The position numbers and the translations under genes were made by a program. A stretch of DNA of 64,000 nucleotides from NCBI GenBank assembly GCA_028714875.1, contig JAQTLN010000012.1:1-64000 (forward strand), read 5' to 3'. Below, piece by piece: positions 7,592-16,965 of this stretch; the stretch's first letter is position 1; each line of letters opens with the position of its first letter. The notes under the pieces were generated by a model, which saw only the letters and a program-made list of their open reading frames with translations, was not told where the DNA came from and did not search any database. This DNA comes from Gallionellaceae bacterium. GTDB taxonomy: Bacteria > Pseudomonadota > Gammaproteobacteria > Burkholderiales > Thiobacillaceae.

Positions 7592-8950
7592 ATGAAGAGA
7601 TTGTTATTTGTCCTGAGCCTTGCCGTCACAGCCGTGGCCCACGCCGAAATCGTCGAACAGACGCTCGACAACGGCATGCGCGTCATCGTCAAGACCGACC
7701 GCCGCGCGCCGGTGGCGGTATCGCAGGTCTGGTATCGCGCTGGCAGCATGGACGAGAGCTATGGCACGACCGGCGTGGCGCATGTGCTGGAACACATGAT
7801 GTTCAAGGGCACCCACGATGTGCCGGCCGGCGAGTTTTCGCGCCGCATTGCCGCCGCCGGTGGGCGCGAGAACGCCTTCACCTCGCGCGACCACACCGCT
7901 TATTTCCAGACCTTGCAGAAAGATCGCCTGGAACTGGCGCTGAAACTCGAAGCCGACCGCATGGCGAATCTCAACCTGTCCGCCGACGAGTTTTCCAAGG
8001 AAATCCAGGTCGTGATGGAAGAACGGCGGCTACGCACCGAGGACAGCGCGCAGGGGCGCCTTTACGAGGGGCTGATGGCCAGCGCATTCCAGGCGCATCC
8101 GTACCGGCATCCGGTAATCGGCTGGATGGACGACCTCAAGAACATGAGCGTGGATGACGCGCGCGCCTGGTATCAGCGCTGGTACACCCCCAACAACGCC
8201 ACGCTGGTGGTGGCGGGCGATGTCGACCCCACCCAGGTGTTCACCTGGGCACGACAGTATTTCGGCCCGCTCGCCGCCCACGCCCTGCCGCTGCGCAAGC
8301 CGCAACACGAACCGGAACAGAACGGCGAAAGACAGGTGACCGTGAAAGCGCCGGCCAAGCAGCCGGTGGTGGCACTCGCCTGGCAGGCGCCGACCCTGAC
8401 CGACCCGGAGAAAGACAGCGACCCCTATGCCCTGGAAATTCTCGCCGGGGTACTGGACGGCCACGCCTCGGCGCGACTGAACCAGTCCCTGGTACGGGAA
8501 AAGCGTCTGGCCACCGAAACAAGCGCCGGTTATGACCCGGTCGCGCGCGGCCCTGTTCTGTTCATGGTCGACGCCACGCCGGCCGAAGGCCATACGGTGG
8601 CGGAAGTCGAAGCGGCGCTGAAACAGGAAATCGCCCGCATCGTGAAGGACGGCGTCGACGACAAGGAACTCGCCAGGGTCAAGGCGCAGGTGCTGTCAAG
8701 CCAGGTGTATCAGCAGGACTCCCTGTTCTATCAGGCCATGCTGATCGGCGAGTGGACCACCGCCGGACTCGATTACCGAGCGCGCGACATTCGCTTCCGA
8801 AAATTGAAGGAAGTCACCGCCGAGCAAGTACGCGCGGTGGCCGCGAAATACCTGGTGGACAGCAAACTGACTGTGGCGCAACTCGACCCGCAACCGCTGG
8901 ACAGCAACAAACCCGCCCAACGTGGCTTCGGAGGCCGTCATGCGAATTGA
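7592..8950 (+). CDS. M16 family zinc peptidase, catalytic partner
   Basis: This is a 452-residue insulinase-type peptidase with a signal peptide (MKRLLFVLSLAVTAVAHA). The inverted zinc motif HVLEHMMF (HxxEH) lies at about residues 68-72, with the downstream glutamate expected in the EFSKEIQVVMEERR region. The open frame extends much further upstream but only antisense to ftsY. I chose the ATG at 7592 because it gives a clean secretion signal and begins the homologous sequence. The gene overlaps the next M16 gene by 11 bases. In the family such pairs form periplasmic heterodimers with one active and one inactive subunit. Confidence 0.93.
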   Translation: MKRLLFVLSLAVTAVAHAEIVEQTLDNGMRVIVKTDRRAPVAVSQVWYRAGSMDESYGTTGVAHVLEHMMFKGTHDVPAGEFSRRIAAAGGRENAFTSRDHTAYFQTLQKDRLELALKLEADRMANLNLSADEFSKEIQVVMEERRLRTEDSAQGRLYEGLMASAFQAHPYRHPVIGWMDDLKNMSVDDARAWYQRWYTPNNATLVVAGDVDPTQVFTWARQYFGPLAAHALPLRKPQHEPEQNGERQVTVKAPAKQPVVALAWQAPTLTDPEKDSDPYALEILAGVLDGHASARLNQSLVREKRLATETSAGYDPVARGPVLFMVDATPAEGHTVAEVEAALKQEIARIVKDGVDDKELARVKAQVLSSQVYQQDSLFYQAMLIGEWTTAGLDYRARDIRFRKLKEVTAEQVRAVAAKYLVDSKLTVAQLDPQPLDSNKPAQRGFGGRHAN

Positions 8951-10262
8951 GCGTCTTTTCTGCATCCTCGCCGCGCTGCTGCTGACCGCGCAGGCACAGG
9001 CCGGGCTCGACATCCAGAACTGGACCACGCCGCAGGGCGCGCGCGTCTACTTTGTGGAAAACCACGAATTGCCGATGCTCGACATCAGTGTCGATTTCGA
9101 CGCCGGCAGCGCCCGCGACAGCCGCGAGAAATCCGGCCTCGCCAGCCTCACCCGCCATGTCATGGCCCTGGGCGCGGGTCATTATGAAGAACGCGACATC
9201 GCGGAAAAAATGGCCGATGTGGGCGCCAACCTGGGCGGACGCCTCGATGCCGACCGCGCCGGCTTCCAGGTGCGCACGCTCTCCGGCAAGGCGGAGCGCG
9301 ATCAGAGTATGGACCTGCTCGCCGCCATCCTGTCCGCGCCGCGCTTTGATGCCAGCGTGCTGGAGCGGGAGAAGGCGCGTGTCATCGCCGGTTTGCAGGA
9401 GGCCGAAACGCGCCCCGAGTACATCGGCGCCAAGGCCTTCCAGGCGGCGATCTACGGCGATCATCCTTATGCGCTCAACGAAGGCGGCGAACAGGAAACC
9501 GTGGCGAAACTCGGGCGTGACGACCTGGTCGCCTTCCATCGCGACTATTACCGGGCACACAACATGGCCATCGCGGTGATGGGCGACATCAGCCGCGCGG
9601 ATGCGGAAATACTGGCGGAAAAACTGACCAGCGGCCTGCCGCCGGGCGCGGCGCCCGCCGCGATTCCGCCGGTCACAGCCAAGCGGCAAGGTATGCAACA
9701 AGTCATTCCCCACCCCGCCACGCAAAGCCATTTGTTCATGGGACTGCCTGGACTCAAGCGCGAGGATCCGGATTACTTCCCGCTTTATGTGGGCAACTAC
9801 GTCCTCGGCGGCGGCGGCTTCGATTCGCGCCTGACCAAGGCCATCCGCGACAAGAAGGGCCTGGCCTACAGCGTCTACAGCTACTTCATGCCGATGCGCG
9901 AACTGGGGCCGTATCAGATCGGGCTGCAAACTCGGCGCGAAGCGACCAACGACGCGGTGGAGTCCGCCCGCGTCGAGCTGGAGCGCTACCTGAAAGAAGG
10001 CCCCAGCGACGCCGAACTGACCCAGGCCAAAAACAATCTGGTCGGCGGCTTTCCCATGCGTATCGACAGCAACAAGAAGATCCTCGAATACCTGTCCATG
10101 ATCGGCTTCTATCGCCTGCCGCTGGACTGGCTCGATACCTATACACCCCAAGTGGAAGCGGTCAGCCATGACGACATCCTGCGCGCCTTCCGCGCGCGGG
10201 TATCGCCGGCGGCGATGAGCACGGTGATCGTCGGCGGGCAAACAGATGGCCAGGGCAAGTAA
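8940..10262 (+). CDS. M16 family peptidase-like protein, non-catalytic partner
   Basis: This 440-residue M16-fold protein begins MRIERLFCILAALLLTAQAQA, a signal peptide. GGAGG lies just upstream of the ATG at 8940, which I prefer over the in-frame GTG at 8922. Where the partner has HxxEH this protein reads LASLTRHVMALGAG, so the zinc ligands are missing and it should be inactive. The C-terminal half keeps the M16 pattern, for example YVLGGGGFDSRLTKAIRDKKGLAYS. It probably forms a heterodimer with the product of the upstream overlapping gene. Substrate unknown. Confidence 0.92.
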   Translation: MRIERLFCILAALLLTAQAQAGLDIQNWTTPQGARVYFVENHELPMLDISVDFDAGSARDSREKSGLASLTRHVMALGAGHYEERDIAEKMADVGANLGGRLDADRAGFQVRTLSGKAERDQSMDLLAAILSAPRFDASVLEREKARVIAGLQEAETRPEYIGAKAFQAAIYGDHPYALNEGGEQETVAKLGRDDLVAFHRDYYRAHNMAIAVMGDISRADAEILAEKLTSGLPPGAAPAAIPPVTAKRQGMQQVIPHPATQSHLFMGLPGLKREDPDYFPLYVGNYVLGGGGFDSRLTKAIRDKKGLAYSVYSYFMPMRELGPYQIGLQTRREATNDAVESARVELERYLKEGPSDAELTQAKNNLVGGFPMRIDSNKKILEYLSMIGFYRLPLDWLDTYTPQVEAVSHDDILRAFRARVSPAAMSTVIVGGQTDGQGK

Positions 10263-10788
10263 CTCGGTCCGCATCATCGGCGGCCAATATCGCAGCCGGG
10301 TGTTGCGATTCCCCGATGCGCCCGGCCTGCGACCAACGCCGGACCGGGCGCGGGAAACCCTGTTCAACTGGCTCGGCCAGCGCCTCGACGGCCTGGTCTG
10401 CCTGGATGCCTTCGCCGGCAGTGGCGCGCTCGGTTTTGAGGCCGCATCGCGCGGCGCCACGCGCGTGGTGATGCTGGAAAAGGAGCGAGCCGCCCATGAA
10501 GCCCTGCTGAAAAACGCGCAAGCACTGGCGATCTCCGGCGTGGAAATTCTGCGCCGAGACGCGCGCGCCCATCTCGCAAGTAGCGGCGACAGCTACGACC
10601 TGATCTTCCTCGACCCGCCCTTCGCCGGCGATTTGTTACAGATCATCCTGCCGCTCGCGGCGACACTTCTTACGCCTGACGGTAGAATCTACGCTGAATC
10701 GCCCAGGCCACTGGCACCGGAAGGCATGACGGTGTTGCGCCAGGGCCGCGCGGGACTATCCCATTTCTGCTTGCTGGAGCTCGCTTGA
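10246..10788 (+). CDS. rsmD: 16S rRNA (guanine(966)-N(2))-methyltransferase RsmD
   Basis: This 180-residue SAM-dependent methyltransferase modifies G966 of 16S rRNA. It shows RIIGGQYRSRVLRFP at the N-terminus, then RPTPDRARETLFNWL, the SAM-binding DAFAGSGALGFEAASRGA and the catalytic DPPF (in LIFLDPPF). All are diagnostic for RsmD. The start overlaps the upstream M16 gene by 17 bases and the stop overlaps the coaD start. The order M16-M16-rsmD-coaD-ferredoxin supports one housekeeping transcript. Confidence 0.95.
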   Translation: MARASNSVRIIGGQYRSRVLRFPDAPGLRPTPDRARETLFNWLGQRLDGLVCLDAFAGSGALGFEAASRGATRVVMLEKERAAHEALLKNAQALAISGVEILRRDARAHLASSGDSYDLIFLDPPFAGDLLQIILPLAATLLTPDGRIYAESPRPLAPEGMTVLRQGRAGLSHFCLLELA

Positions 10789-11267
10789 AACGTATCATCG
10801 TCTACCCCGGTACATTTGACCCAGTCACCCGTGGGCACGAAGATCTGGTCCGGCGCGCGTTGAAGCTGTGCGACGAAGTGGTCGTGGCGGTGGCGGACAA
10901 TGCGCCGAAGAGTCCCTGTTTCAGCCTGGATGAACGCGTCGAGTTGCTGAACATGGCCCTGGCCGATCTGCCGGGGCTACGGGTACAGCCGTTCAGTGGA
11001 TTACTGGTCGATTTCGTGCGTAGCGTCGGCGCCAACCTGGTGTTGCGCGGTCTGCGCGCGGTATCGGATTTTGAATTCGAGTTTCAGCTGGCGGGTATGA
11101 ATCGCCGTCTCGACCCGGAAATGGAAACGGTTTTTTTGACGCCGGCGGAACAGCACATGTTCATTTCCGCCAGCATGGTGCGCGAAATCGCGCGGCTTCA
11201 TGGGGATGTGAGGCCGTTCGTACATCCAGAGGTGGCCAAGCGACTGGCCGCCAGATACAGCAATTGA
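10785..11267 (+). CDS. coaD: Phosphopantetheine adenylyltransferase CoaD
   Basis: This 160-residue enzyme makes dephospho-CoA from ATP and 4'-phosphopantetheine. The sequence shows YPGTFDPVTRGHEDL, where TRGH is the HxGH-type nucleotidyl transferase motif, plus LRGLRAVSDFEFEFQ and FISASMVREIA near the C-terminus. The start codon is TTG: it overlaps the rsmD stop codon, there is no suitable ATG nearby, and the conserved N-terminus KRIIVYPGTFDP begins right there. Length is typical. Confidence 0.95.
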   Translation: MKRIIVYPGTFDPVTRGHEDLVRRALKLCDEVVVAVADNAPKSPCFSLDERVELLNMALADLPGLRVQPFSGLLVDFVRSVGANLVLRGLRAVSDFEFEFQLAGMNRRLDPEMETVFLTPAEQHMFISASMVREIARLHGDVRPFVHPEVAKRLAARYSN

Positions 11268-11537
<270 letters not shown>

Positions 11538-11554
11538 CACGTCAGCTCGCCTCC

Positions 11555-11589
11555 AGTAAAAAAGCGCGGCTCGGCCGCGCTTTTTTACT
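11555..11589. terminator. Bidirectional terminator after ferredoxin gene
   Basis: A perfect inverted repeat with 16-base arms and a three-base loop. The GC stem GCGCGGC/GCCGCGC is flanked by A6 and T6 tracts. It separates the plus-strand ferredoxin gene from the convergent PilZ-like gene ending at 11607. Confidence 0.9.
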
Positions 11590-11606
11590 TCACCCCCCCG
11601 ACAGAC

Positions 11607-13184
11607 TTACCCGCGCGGCGCCACCGTCGGCGCCACCGTCTCTTCCATGTGGAAGCGATAGACATCCACGCTGGGGGTGGATTCCAAACGCTTCTCCACC
11701 TTGATGGTGTGCTTGCCGCGTGCGGTACGTGCCTCAGCCGTGATATCCGGAGCGAATGCACTCGGCAGGGAGAGCAGCATGGGTGCCTGGCGGGTGACCG
11801 GGTTGGGCAACAATAACAGGCCAGGCCATTGGCGGCCGTTGTCGAGACGGCGCAAGTGCACAGCATCCGCCTGGGGCGCCAGAAGTTGCACGCCGAAAAA
11901 CACCTCGCCCGCCGCCGGAATGCGGAACCAGCGCACCAAGCCGATGCTCCAGACGTTGCCGCCCTGGCGCAAGCCCACCACGTCACCCACCCGGATCTGC
12001 ACGCCGGGCCCGCTATGGCGCAAGGCCAGGCCACCCATGCTGTCGTTCACGGTCTTGCAACGCAACGGCACCGGCGCCGCTTCATGGCTGCCGCTGCCGT
12101 AGACGATGGCATCGCCGCTGCTGGGCGGAGAAATCAGCGCATGCACCGACTTGAGGCCGAAGCTCACCTCGAATTCCCGTCCATTCTGAAGCCTGCGGCG
12201 CTGCGCCATACGTTGCAGGGAAGCGCCCCAGTTGAGTTTGAGACGACGCAGCATGGTGACATAGGCGGGGTCGCGCGCGGCCTCGGGCAGACCGAGTTTC
12301 TCGATGTCTTCCTGGCCGCGCAGATGCGAGCTGAGCAGCGCCAGATGCTTGGCCAGTTCAGTGGTGGTGAGCAGCAGATCCCAACGCGGATTCATGGGAT
12401 GCGGCTCACGCGCCAGGGGCCTGGGCGGCGCGTCGGTGTTGACCTCGACCAGAAACAGGCCGGCATGGCCCTTGACCGAGTCTTCAGCGGGATGCAACTG
12501 CGCCAGATTGGCGTAGCGGGCGATGATGTCCTTGGCCCAGGGCAGCTCGCTTTGCGGAAAGTGATAGGGGTCGGCCAACATCAGCAGCAGGGTGGCGAGA
12601 TAGATCTGTTCCAGCGACAGCATGTGCTTGCTGCCCTCAGGGACGGAATCCTTGAGGCCGCTGCGCAAGGCGTAGTTATAGGTCTGATGCAGATCCACCC
12701 AGATCCCATGCGGGCAGGACTCGTGGGTTTCGTAGCAGACTTCCAGAATCGACTGCAAGGTCAGAAGCGTGCGTTGCAGGTAGTGCGGCAACGGATTGCC
12801 GCCGAACAGATGGAAGCGCTTGCTCAGCCACTCCAGGGTCAACGTCTTATAGCAATCGGCACATTCCAGTAGAAGGCGCTGAGCCAGTTCCGCGTTGTGA
12901 CGCTGCTTGGTGGGCAAAGGCAGGGCAACCGATCCGTACTGCTCGCGCAAGGAACCGATCACATCCTCGAGCACCGGATAGAGGCGCTCGACCACCTTGG
13001 CGCGCACATCGTGGGAAACGTCGGCGCGATTGAGGGTGGCCAGGTAATCGGCCAGTTCCTCCGCCGCCTCGGCGGGGTTGGACATGGGCAAGCGCAGGAG
13101 CCAAGCATCAACTTGCTTGGGCTTTGTCTCCAAGCTTATAGTGCGCGCCGGCTCGCGAGCGGGCAGGACGTATCTGGGTTGCAT
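11607..13184 (-). CDS. PilZ-domain-like protein of unknown function
   Basis: This 525-residue protein has a large, mostly helical N-terminal part rich in Leu and Glu. Its C-terminal third looks like PilZ: an arginine-rich stretch MAQRRRLQNGREF is followed by CKTVNDSMGGLALR, which fits the [D/N]xSxxG motif of cyclic-di-GMP receptors, then a beta-rich segment VGDVVGLRQGG...WFRIPAAGEVFFGVQLLAP. I recall similar long proteins in betaproteobacteria but no established function. No signal peptide or membrane segment is seen, so it is probably cytoplasmic. It stands alone between a terminator and a divergent membrane gene. Confidence 0.7.
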   Translation of the reverse strand: MQPRYVLPAREPARTISLETKPKQVDAWLLRLPMSNPAEAAEELADYLATLNRADVSHDVRAKVVERLYPVLEDVIGSLREQYGSVALPLPTKQRHNAELAQRLLLECADCYKTLTLEWLSKRFHLFGGNPLPHYLQRTLLTLQSILEVCYETHESCPHGIWVDLHQTYNYALRSGLKDSVPEGSKHMLSLEQIYLATLLLMLADPYHFPQSELPWAKDIIARYANLAQLHPAEDSVKGHAGLFLVEVNTDAPPRPLAREPHPMNPRWDLLLTTTELAKHLALLSSHLRGQEDIEKLGLPEAARDPAYVTMLRRLKLNWGASLQRMAQRRRLQNGREFEVSFGLKSVHALISPPSSGDAIVYGSGSHEAAPVPLRCKTVNDSMGGLALRHSGPGVQIRVGDVVGLRQGGNVWSIGLVRWFRIPAAGEVFFGVQLLAPQADAVHLRRLDNGRQWPGLLLLPNPVTRQAPMLLSLPSAFAPDITAEARTARGKHTIKVEKRLESTPSVDVYRFHMEETVAPTVAPRG

Positions 13185-13308
13185 GTGTTCCCGTTACTCC
13201 TACGAGGGATTCGACGCTTACGCTGACCGCGTCGGGCCGTAGCATTCTACCTTCCGATATTTCCCCCCGGAACGGCATTTTCCCCTCCTGTACTCCGGAG
13301 TCTTGGCG

Positions 13309-13875
13309 ATGGATCTGATCGAAAAAATCTTTGAAGGCGTGCTCTGGCGCAGCCGCTATGTGGTGCTTTTCGCCGTGTTGGCGAGCATGGCCGCCGCTTT
13401 CGCCATCTTCTACATGGCCACCGTGGACGTGGTCTATCTGGTTTCCCACATCCTGCATTATTCCGACCCGGACCTGGCCGCCGAAGCGCGCAAGGCCCTG
13501 CATGACGAGACCATCACCCATGTGGTGGAAGTGGTGGATGGCTATCTGCTGGCCACGGTGATGCTGATTTTCGGCCTGGGCATGTATGAACTGTTCATCA
13601 GCGACATTGACGAGGCGCAGAACAGCAAGGCCTCCAGCGCCATTCTGGTGATCCACAGCCTGGACGACCTGAAACAGCGTCTGGCCAAGGTGATCATCAT
13701 GATCATGATCGTCACCATCTTCGAGATGGCGCTGAAGCTCCATATCAGCGGCGCCCTCGACCTGCTCTATCTGGCCGGCGCCGTCGCCCTCATCGGCCTG
13801 GCGCTGTACCTGACCCATGCCGCCGACGGACATGGCGGGTCCGCGGCCGGGCACGAGTCCGAGAAATCCCACTGA
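13309..13875 (+). CDS. UPF0114 (YqhA-type) integral membrane protein
   Basis: This 188-residue protein begins MDLIEKIFEGVLWRSRYVVLFAV. It has four predicted membrane segments: residues about 20-40, 75-97, 122-145 and 150-168. Motifs such as EKIFEGVLWRSRY and LGMYELFISDID identify the UPF0114 family, whose function is unclear to me. I chose the ATG at 13309, eight bases after a GGAG, instead of the TTG at 13303 that sits almost on the ribosome site. It is followed by the thioredoxin-like/TolC gene group on the same strand. Confidence 0.88.
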   Translation: MDLIEKIFEGVLWRSRYVVLFAVLASMAAAFAIFYMATVDVVYLVSHILHYSDPDLAAEARKALHDETITHVVEVVDGYLLATVMLIFGLGMYELFISDIDEAQNSKASSAILVIHSLDDLKQRLAKVIIMIMIVTIFEMALKLHISGALDLLYLAGAVALIGLALYLTHAADGHGGSAAGHESEKSH

Positions 13876-13915
13876 ACCTCCGCGAGGCCGCCCGGTCTCA
13901 CCCACTTTTCTGGAT

Positions 13916-14371
13916 ATGACCATGATCCCGCGTCTTTGCGTGTTTCTCTTGCTCCTCGGCGGCGCCTTCGCCGCTCAAGCCTTCAACCTCACCGACAGCA
14001 AAGGCAAGACGCACACGCTGGAGCAATACAAGGGCAAGTGGGTGCTGGTGAACTTCTGGGCCACCTGGTGCCCGCCCTGTCTGGCGGAAATCCCCGACCT
14101 GGTCACCCTGCACGAGAACAAGAAGAACAACCTGGTGGTGATTGGCGTGGCGATGGATTACCGCGACCCCAAAGAGGTATTGCAGTTTGCCGAGCAGATG
14201 ATGATTTCCTACCCGATGGTGCTGGGCGACTACAACCTCGCCAAACAGGTCGGCGGGGTCAATGCCCTGCCCACCACTTACCTGTACAACCCGCAGGGCA
14301 AGCAGGTGGCCTACAACGTCGGCGCCGTCACCCGTGACGCCATCGAGCGCTACATCCGCAACAAGAAATAA
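13916..14371 (+). CDS. TlpA/ResA-like periplasmic thiol-disulfide oxidoreductase
   Basis: This is a 151-residue exported thioredoxin-fold protein. The N-terminus MTMIPRLCVFLLLLGGAFAAQA is a signal peptide. The core VLVNFWATWCPPCLAEIPDL carries the redox motif WCPPC, and VNALPTTYLYNPQG contains the cis-proline region. It likely reduces periplasmic disulfides, as TlpA/ResA proteins do in cytochrome c assembly. The start could be either of two adjacent in-frame ATGs (13916 or 13922). It is followed 10 bases later by a second thioredoxin-like gene. Confidence 0.88.
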   Translation: MTMIPRLCVFLLLLGGAFAAQAFNLTDSKGKTHTLEQYKGKWVLVNFWATWCPPCLAEIPDLVTLHENKKNNLVVIGVAMDYRDPKEVLQFAEQMMISYPMVLGDYNLAKQVGGVNALPTTYLYNPQGKQVAYNVGAVTRDAIERYIRNKK

Positions 14372-14381
14372 GGACACCCCC

Positions 14382-14897
14382 ATGCGCTGGCTCCTCCTCA
14401 CGCTCGCCCTTATCCTGCCGACTCTGCCCGCCCTGGCCGAAGTGCGCGACCCGCACAGCCACTTCTTCATGTCCAAGATGGGCGACTTCAAGGACGAACT
14501 CGTCACCGCCAAAAAGGAAGGCAAGGAGGGCGTGCTGATCATGTTCGAAATGGAGGAGTGCCCGTTCTGCGCGCGCATGAAGGGCACGGTGCTCAACCAG
14601 TCCGAAGTGCAGGACTGGTATCGCAAGCACTTTCTCATCTATGTGGTGGACGTCAAAGGCGGCACCGACATGACCGACTTCCAGGGCAACGCCACCAGCG
14701 AAAAAGCCTTCGCCCTGGCCAACCGCGCGCGCGCCACACCCACCTTCCTGTTCTTCGATCTGGAAGGCAACGCCATCACCCGCTTCACCGGCGCCACCCA
14801 GACCGCCGAAGAATTCATGCTGCTTGGCCGTTATGTGGTGGAAGGCGCCTACAAGACCCAACCGTTCAACGTCTACAAGAAGGCCGCCAAACCATGA
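14382..14897 (+). CDS. Periplasmic thioredoxin-like protein, SoxW/DsbD-gamma type
   Basis: This is a 171-residue protein with a signal peptide (MRWLLLTLALILPTLPALA). The redox site is ECPFCARMK (CPFC), and RARATPTFLFFD holds the cis-proline. This resembles thioredoxin-related proteins such as SoxW or the C-terminal domain of DsbD; I cannot decide the exact subfamily. It follows a TlpA-like gene and overlaps the TolC-like gene by four bases (ATGA), so it is in the same operon. Confidence 0.85.
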   Translation: MRWLLLTLALILPTLPALAEVRDPHSHFFMSKMGDFKDELVTAKKEGKEGVLIMFEMEECPFCARMKGTVLNQSEVQDWYRKHFLIYVVDVKGGTDMTDFQGNATSEKAFALANRARATPTFLFFDLEGNAITRFTGATQTAEEFMLLGRYVVEGAYKTQPFNVYKKAAKP

Positions 14898-16174
14898 AAT
14901 GCGGGTTGTTGCTCCTGGCATTCCTCGCCGGCGGTGCCCTGGCGGCTGAACCGGCGCCGACCCTCACCCTGGAAGCCGTGCTGGCGCAAGCCGACGCGCC
15001 GCACCCCGACCTCGACCTCGCCCGCGCGCAACAGGCCGGCGCCCAGGCCGAACAACAACTCGCCGAGAGCCTCTCCGATTTCCGCGTCACCCTCGAAGGC
15101 GCGCTGCGCACGGGGCGCAACAAGCTCTACAACGACCGTTTCCAGCCCGACCACCAGGCCCGCCTCAACGCCCGCAAGACCCTGTTCGATGCCGGTCGCC
15201 AGGACAGCGGCCTGGCCGCCGCGCGTGACGAATCCGCCGCGCGCGAGTTGCAACTGCTCGACACCCGCGGCCAGCGCCGCCTCACCCTGATGGCACGCTA
15301 TTTCGACGTTCTGCTGGCCGACATGCAATACGCCGCCGACACCGAATTCATGGCGACCGCCTATGTGTCCTGGGACAACGCCAAGGATCGCCTGGCCCTG
15401 GGGCAGATGGCGCAATGGGAACTGGCGGAACTGGAAGCGCGCTACCTCGACAGCCTGGCGCGGCGCAACGACGTGCGTCGCAAGTTGCGCGACAAGCGCC
15501 TGCAACTCGGCCTCGCCCTCAACCGTTCGGAAACCGTGCCGGAAGACCTGGTCGACCCCAAACTCGCCGGTAACGAACGCAAGTTGCCGGAACTGGCGCC
15601 GCTGCTCGACACCATGCTCGCGCACAACCCCCGTCTGCTGGCCCAGAAGCAATTGCTCACCGCCACGCGAAACCGCATCGAGGGCGTGCGCGCCGACAAC
15701 CGCCCCAGCGTCGAATTCGAAGCCGAAGCCGCCGCCTGGAGCCGCAACGCCAGCACCCGCGACGACGTCCGCGCCGGCCTCAACTTCGTCTGGCCGCTGT
15801 GGCAAGGCGGCCGCGTCGATGCACGCATGGCGCGCGAACAAGCCACCTTCCAGGAACGCCAGGCCCAGCACGACAAACTGCAACAGGATTTGCGCCAGAC
15901 CCTGGCCGACACCTGGGAAGAAATCCAGGTACTGCGTGAATCCGAACGCCGTAGCAGCGAAGCCAACGCCCTTTACCGCGACCTCTCCCTGGAAAAGGCG
16001 CGCGCCGAATACGAACTGGAACTGAAAACCAACCTGGGCAGCAGCATGGCCGAAACCCAATCCGCCCGGCTGCGCAAACGCGCGGTCGAATACCGCCTGG
16101 CACTCGCCCTCGCGCGCCTGGAAGCCCTGCTGGGCACACCGCTGGAAACAATGAAAGTGGAGGAAAAGAAATGA
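14894..16174 (+). CDS. TolC-family outer membrane efflux protein
   Basis: This 426-residue exported protein (signal peptide MKCGLLLLAFLAGGALA) has two related helical halves with the LxLARAQQAGAQAEQQLAES pattern of TolC/OEP proteins. Its C-terminal coiled-coil residues include LYRDLSLEKARAEYELELKTNLGS. It should form a trimeric outer-membrane channel with a periplasmic tunnel. The start codon overlaps the upstream stop (ATGA), and its stop overlaps the adaptor gene start by four bases. Odd point: no inner-membrane pump gene accompanies it. Confidence 0.88.
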   Translation: MKCGLLLLAFLAGGALAAEPAPTLTLEAVLAQADAPHPDLDLARAQQAGAQAEQQLAESLSDFRVTLEGALRTGRNKLYNDRFQPDHQARLNARKTLFDAGRQDSGLAAARDESAARELQLLDTRGQRRLTLMARYFDVLLADMQYAADTEFMATAYVSWDNAKDRLALGQMAQWELAELEARYLDSLARRNDVRRKLRDKRLQLGLALNRSETVPEDLVDPKLAGNERKLPELAPLLDTMLAHNPRLLAQKQLLTATRNRIEGVRADNRPSVEFEAEAAAWSRNASTRDDVRAGLNFVWPLWQGGRVDARMAREQATFQERQAQHDKLQQDLRQTLADTWEEIQVLRESERRSSEANALYRDLSLEKARAEYELELKTNLGSSMAETQSARLRKRAVEYRLALALARLEALLGTPLETMKVEEKK

Positions 16175-16917
16175 TGCTTCGCACCTTGTTACTAGCCCTG
16201 ATCGCGGGCAACGCCCTCGCCGCGGCCGATGTTGCCACACTCCCCGCCACACTCGACTGGTCCGGCCGCGTCAGCCTCACCCTGCCGGTCGCCGGTGTGG
16301 TCGAACAAGTCAACGTGCAGGCCGGCCAGACGGTGAAGAAGGACGAACTGCTCGCCGCCCTCAACCCCACCCTGTTCAAAGCCGGCGTCGCGGAAACCCG
16401 CGCCGACCTCGACCGCCTCACCCAGGAAGAAGCCGACGCCAGCCGCGACCTCGACCGGGTCAAGGAGCTCTACGCGCGCACCGTCTCCTCCACCACCGAA
16501 CTCGACGCCGCCAAACTCCGCCACGCACGCGCCCAGGCTGGTCTCGCCGCCGCCCAGGCGCGCGTGGAAAAAGCCCGCCGCCTGCTCGCCGAATCGGAAC
16601 TGCGCGCCCCCTTCGATGCCGTCATCCTGGCTCGCCACGGCGAACCCGGCCTGGTCATCACCTCCCCCTGCCAGCCCGCCGCCATCGTCAGCGTCGCCCG
16701 CGCCGACGAATGGCTGGCGCGCGCGCCCATCGAAGCCGCCCGGGCCGCCAACCTGCGCCTCGGCGAAGAGGCCAGCGTGCAAATCGCCGGCCAGACCGTC
16801 AAAGGCCGCATCCGCGCAATCACCGCGCAACCGGAAGGCCGCGTCCTCCTCGACGTCGCCCTCCCGCGCGCGCCCGGCACCTGGGCTGGACAACCCGCCG
16901 GCATTCACCTGCCCTGA
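16171..16917 (+). CDS. Periplasmic adaptor (HlyD/RND-MFP type), short
   Basis: This is a 248-residue exported membrane-fusion protein. It shows a signal peptide (MMLRTLLLALIAGNALA), a lipoyl half-motif SLTLPVAGVVEQVNVQAGQTVKKDELLAAL (written here in part: residues about 30-62), a coiled coil near residues 68-130 and the second half-motif LRAPFDAVILARHGEPG. At 248 residues it is shorter than typical adaptors and lacks a long membrane-proximal domain. It overlaps the TolC-like gene by four bases. A pump encoded elsewhere is presumably the partner. Confidence 0.83.
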   Translation: MMLRTLLLALIAGNALAAADVATLPATLDWSGRVSLTLPVAGVVEQVNVQAGQTVKKDELLAALNPTLFKAGVAETRADLDRLTQEEADASRDLDRVKELYARTVSSTTELDAAKLRHARAQAGLAAAQARVEKARRLLAESELRAPFDAVILARHGEPGLVITSPCQPAAIVSVARADEWLARAPIEAARAANLRLGEEASVQIAGQTVKGRIRAITAQPEGRVLLDVALPRAPGTWAGQPAGIHLP

Positions 16918-16965
16918 GTCGCGTCCGCCGGCGCCGCGCGATCCAGCCCCGAGACGACCGGGGGA

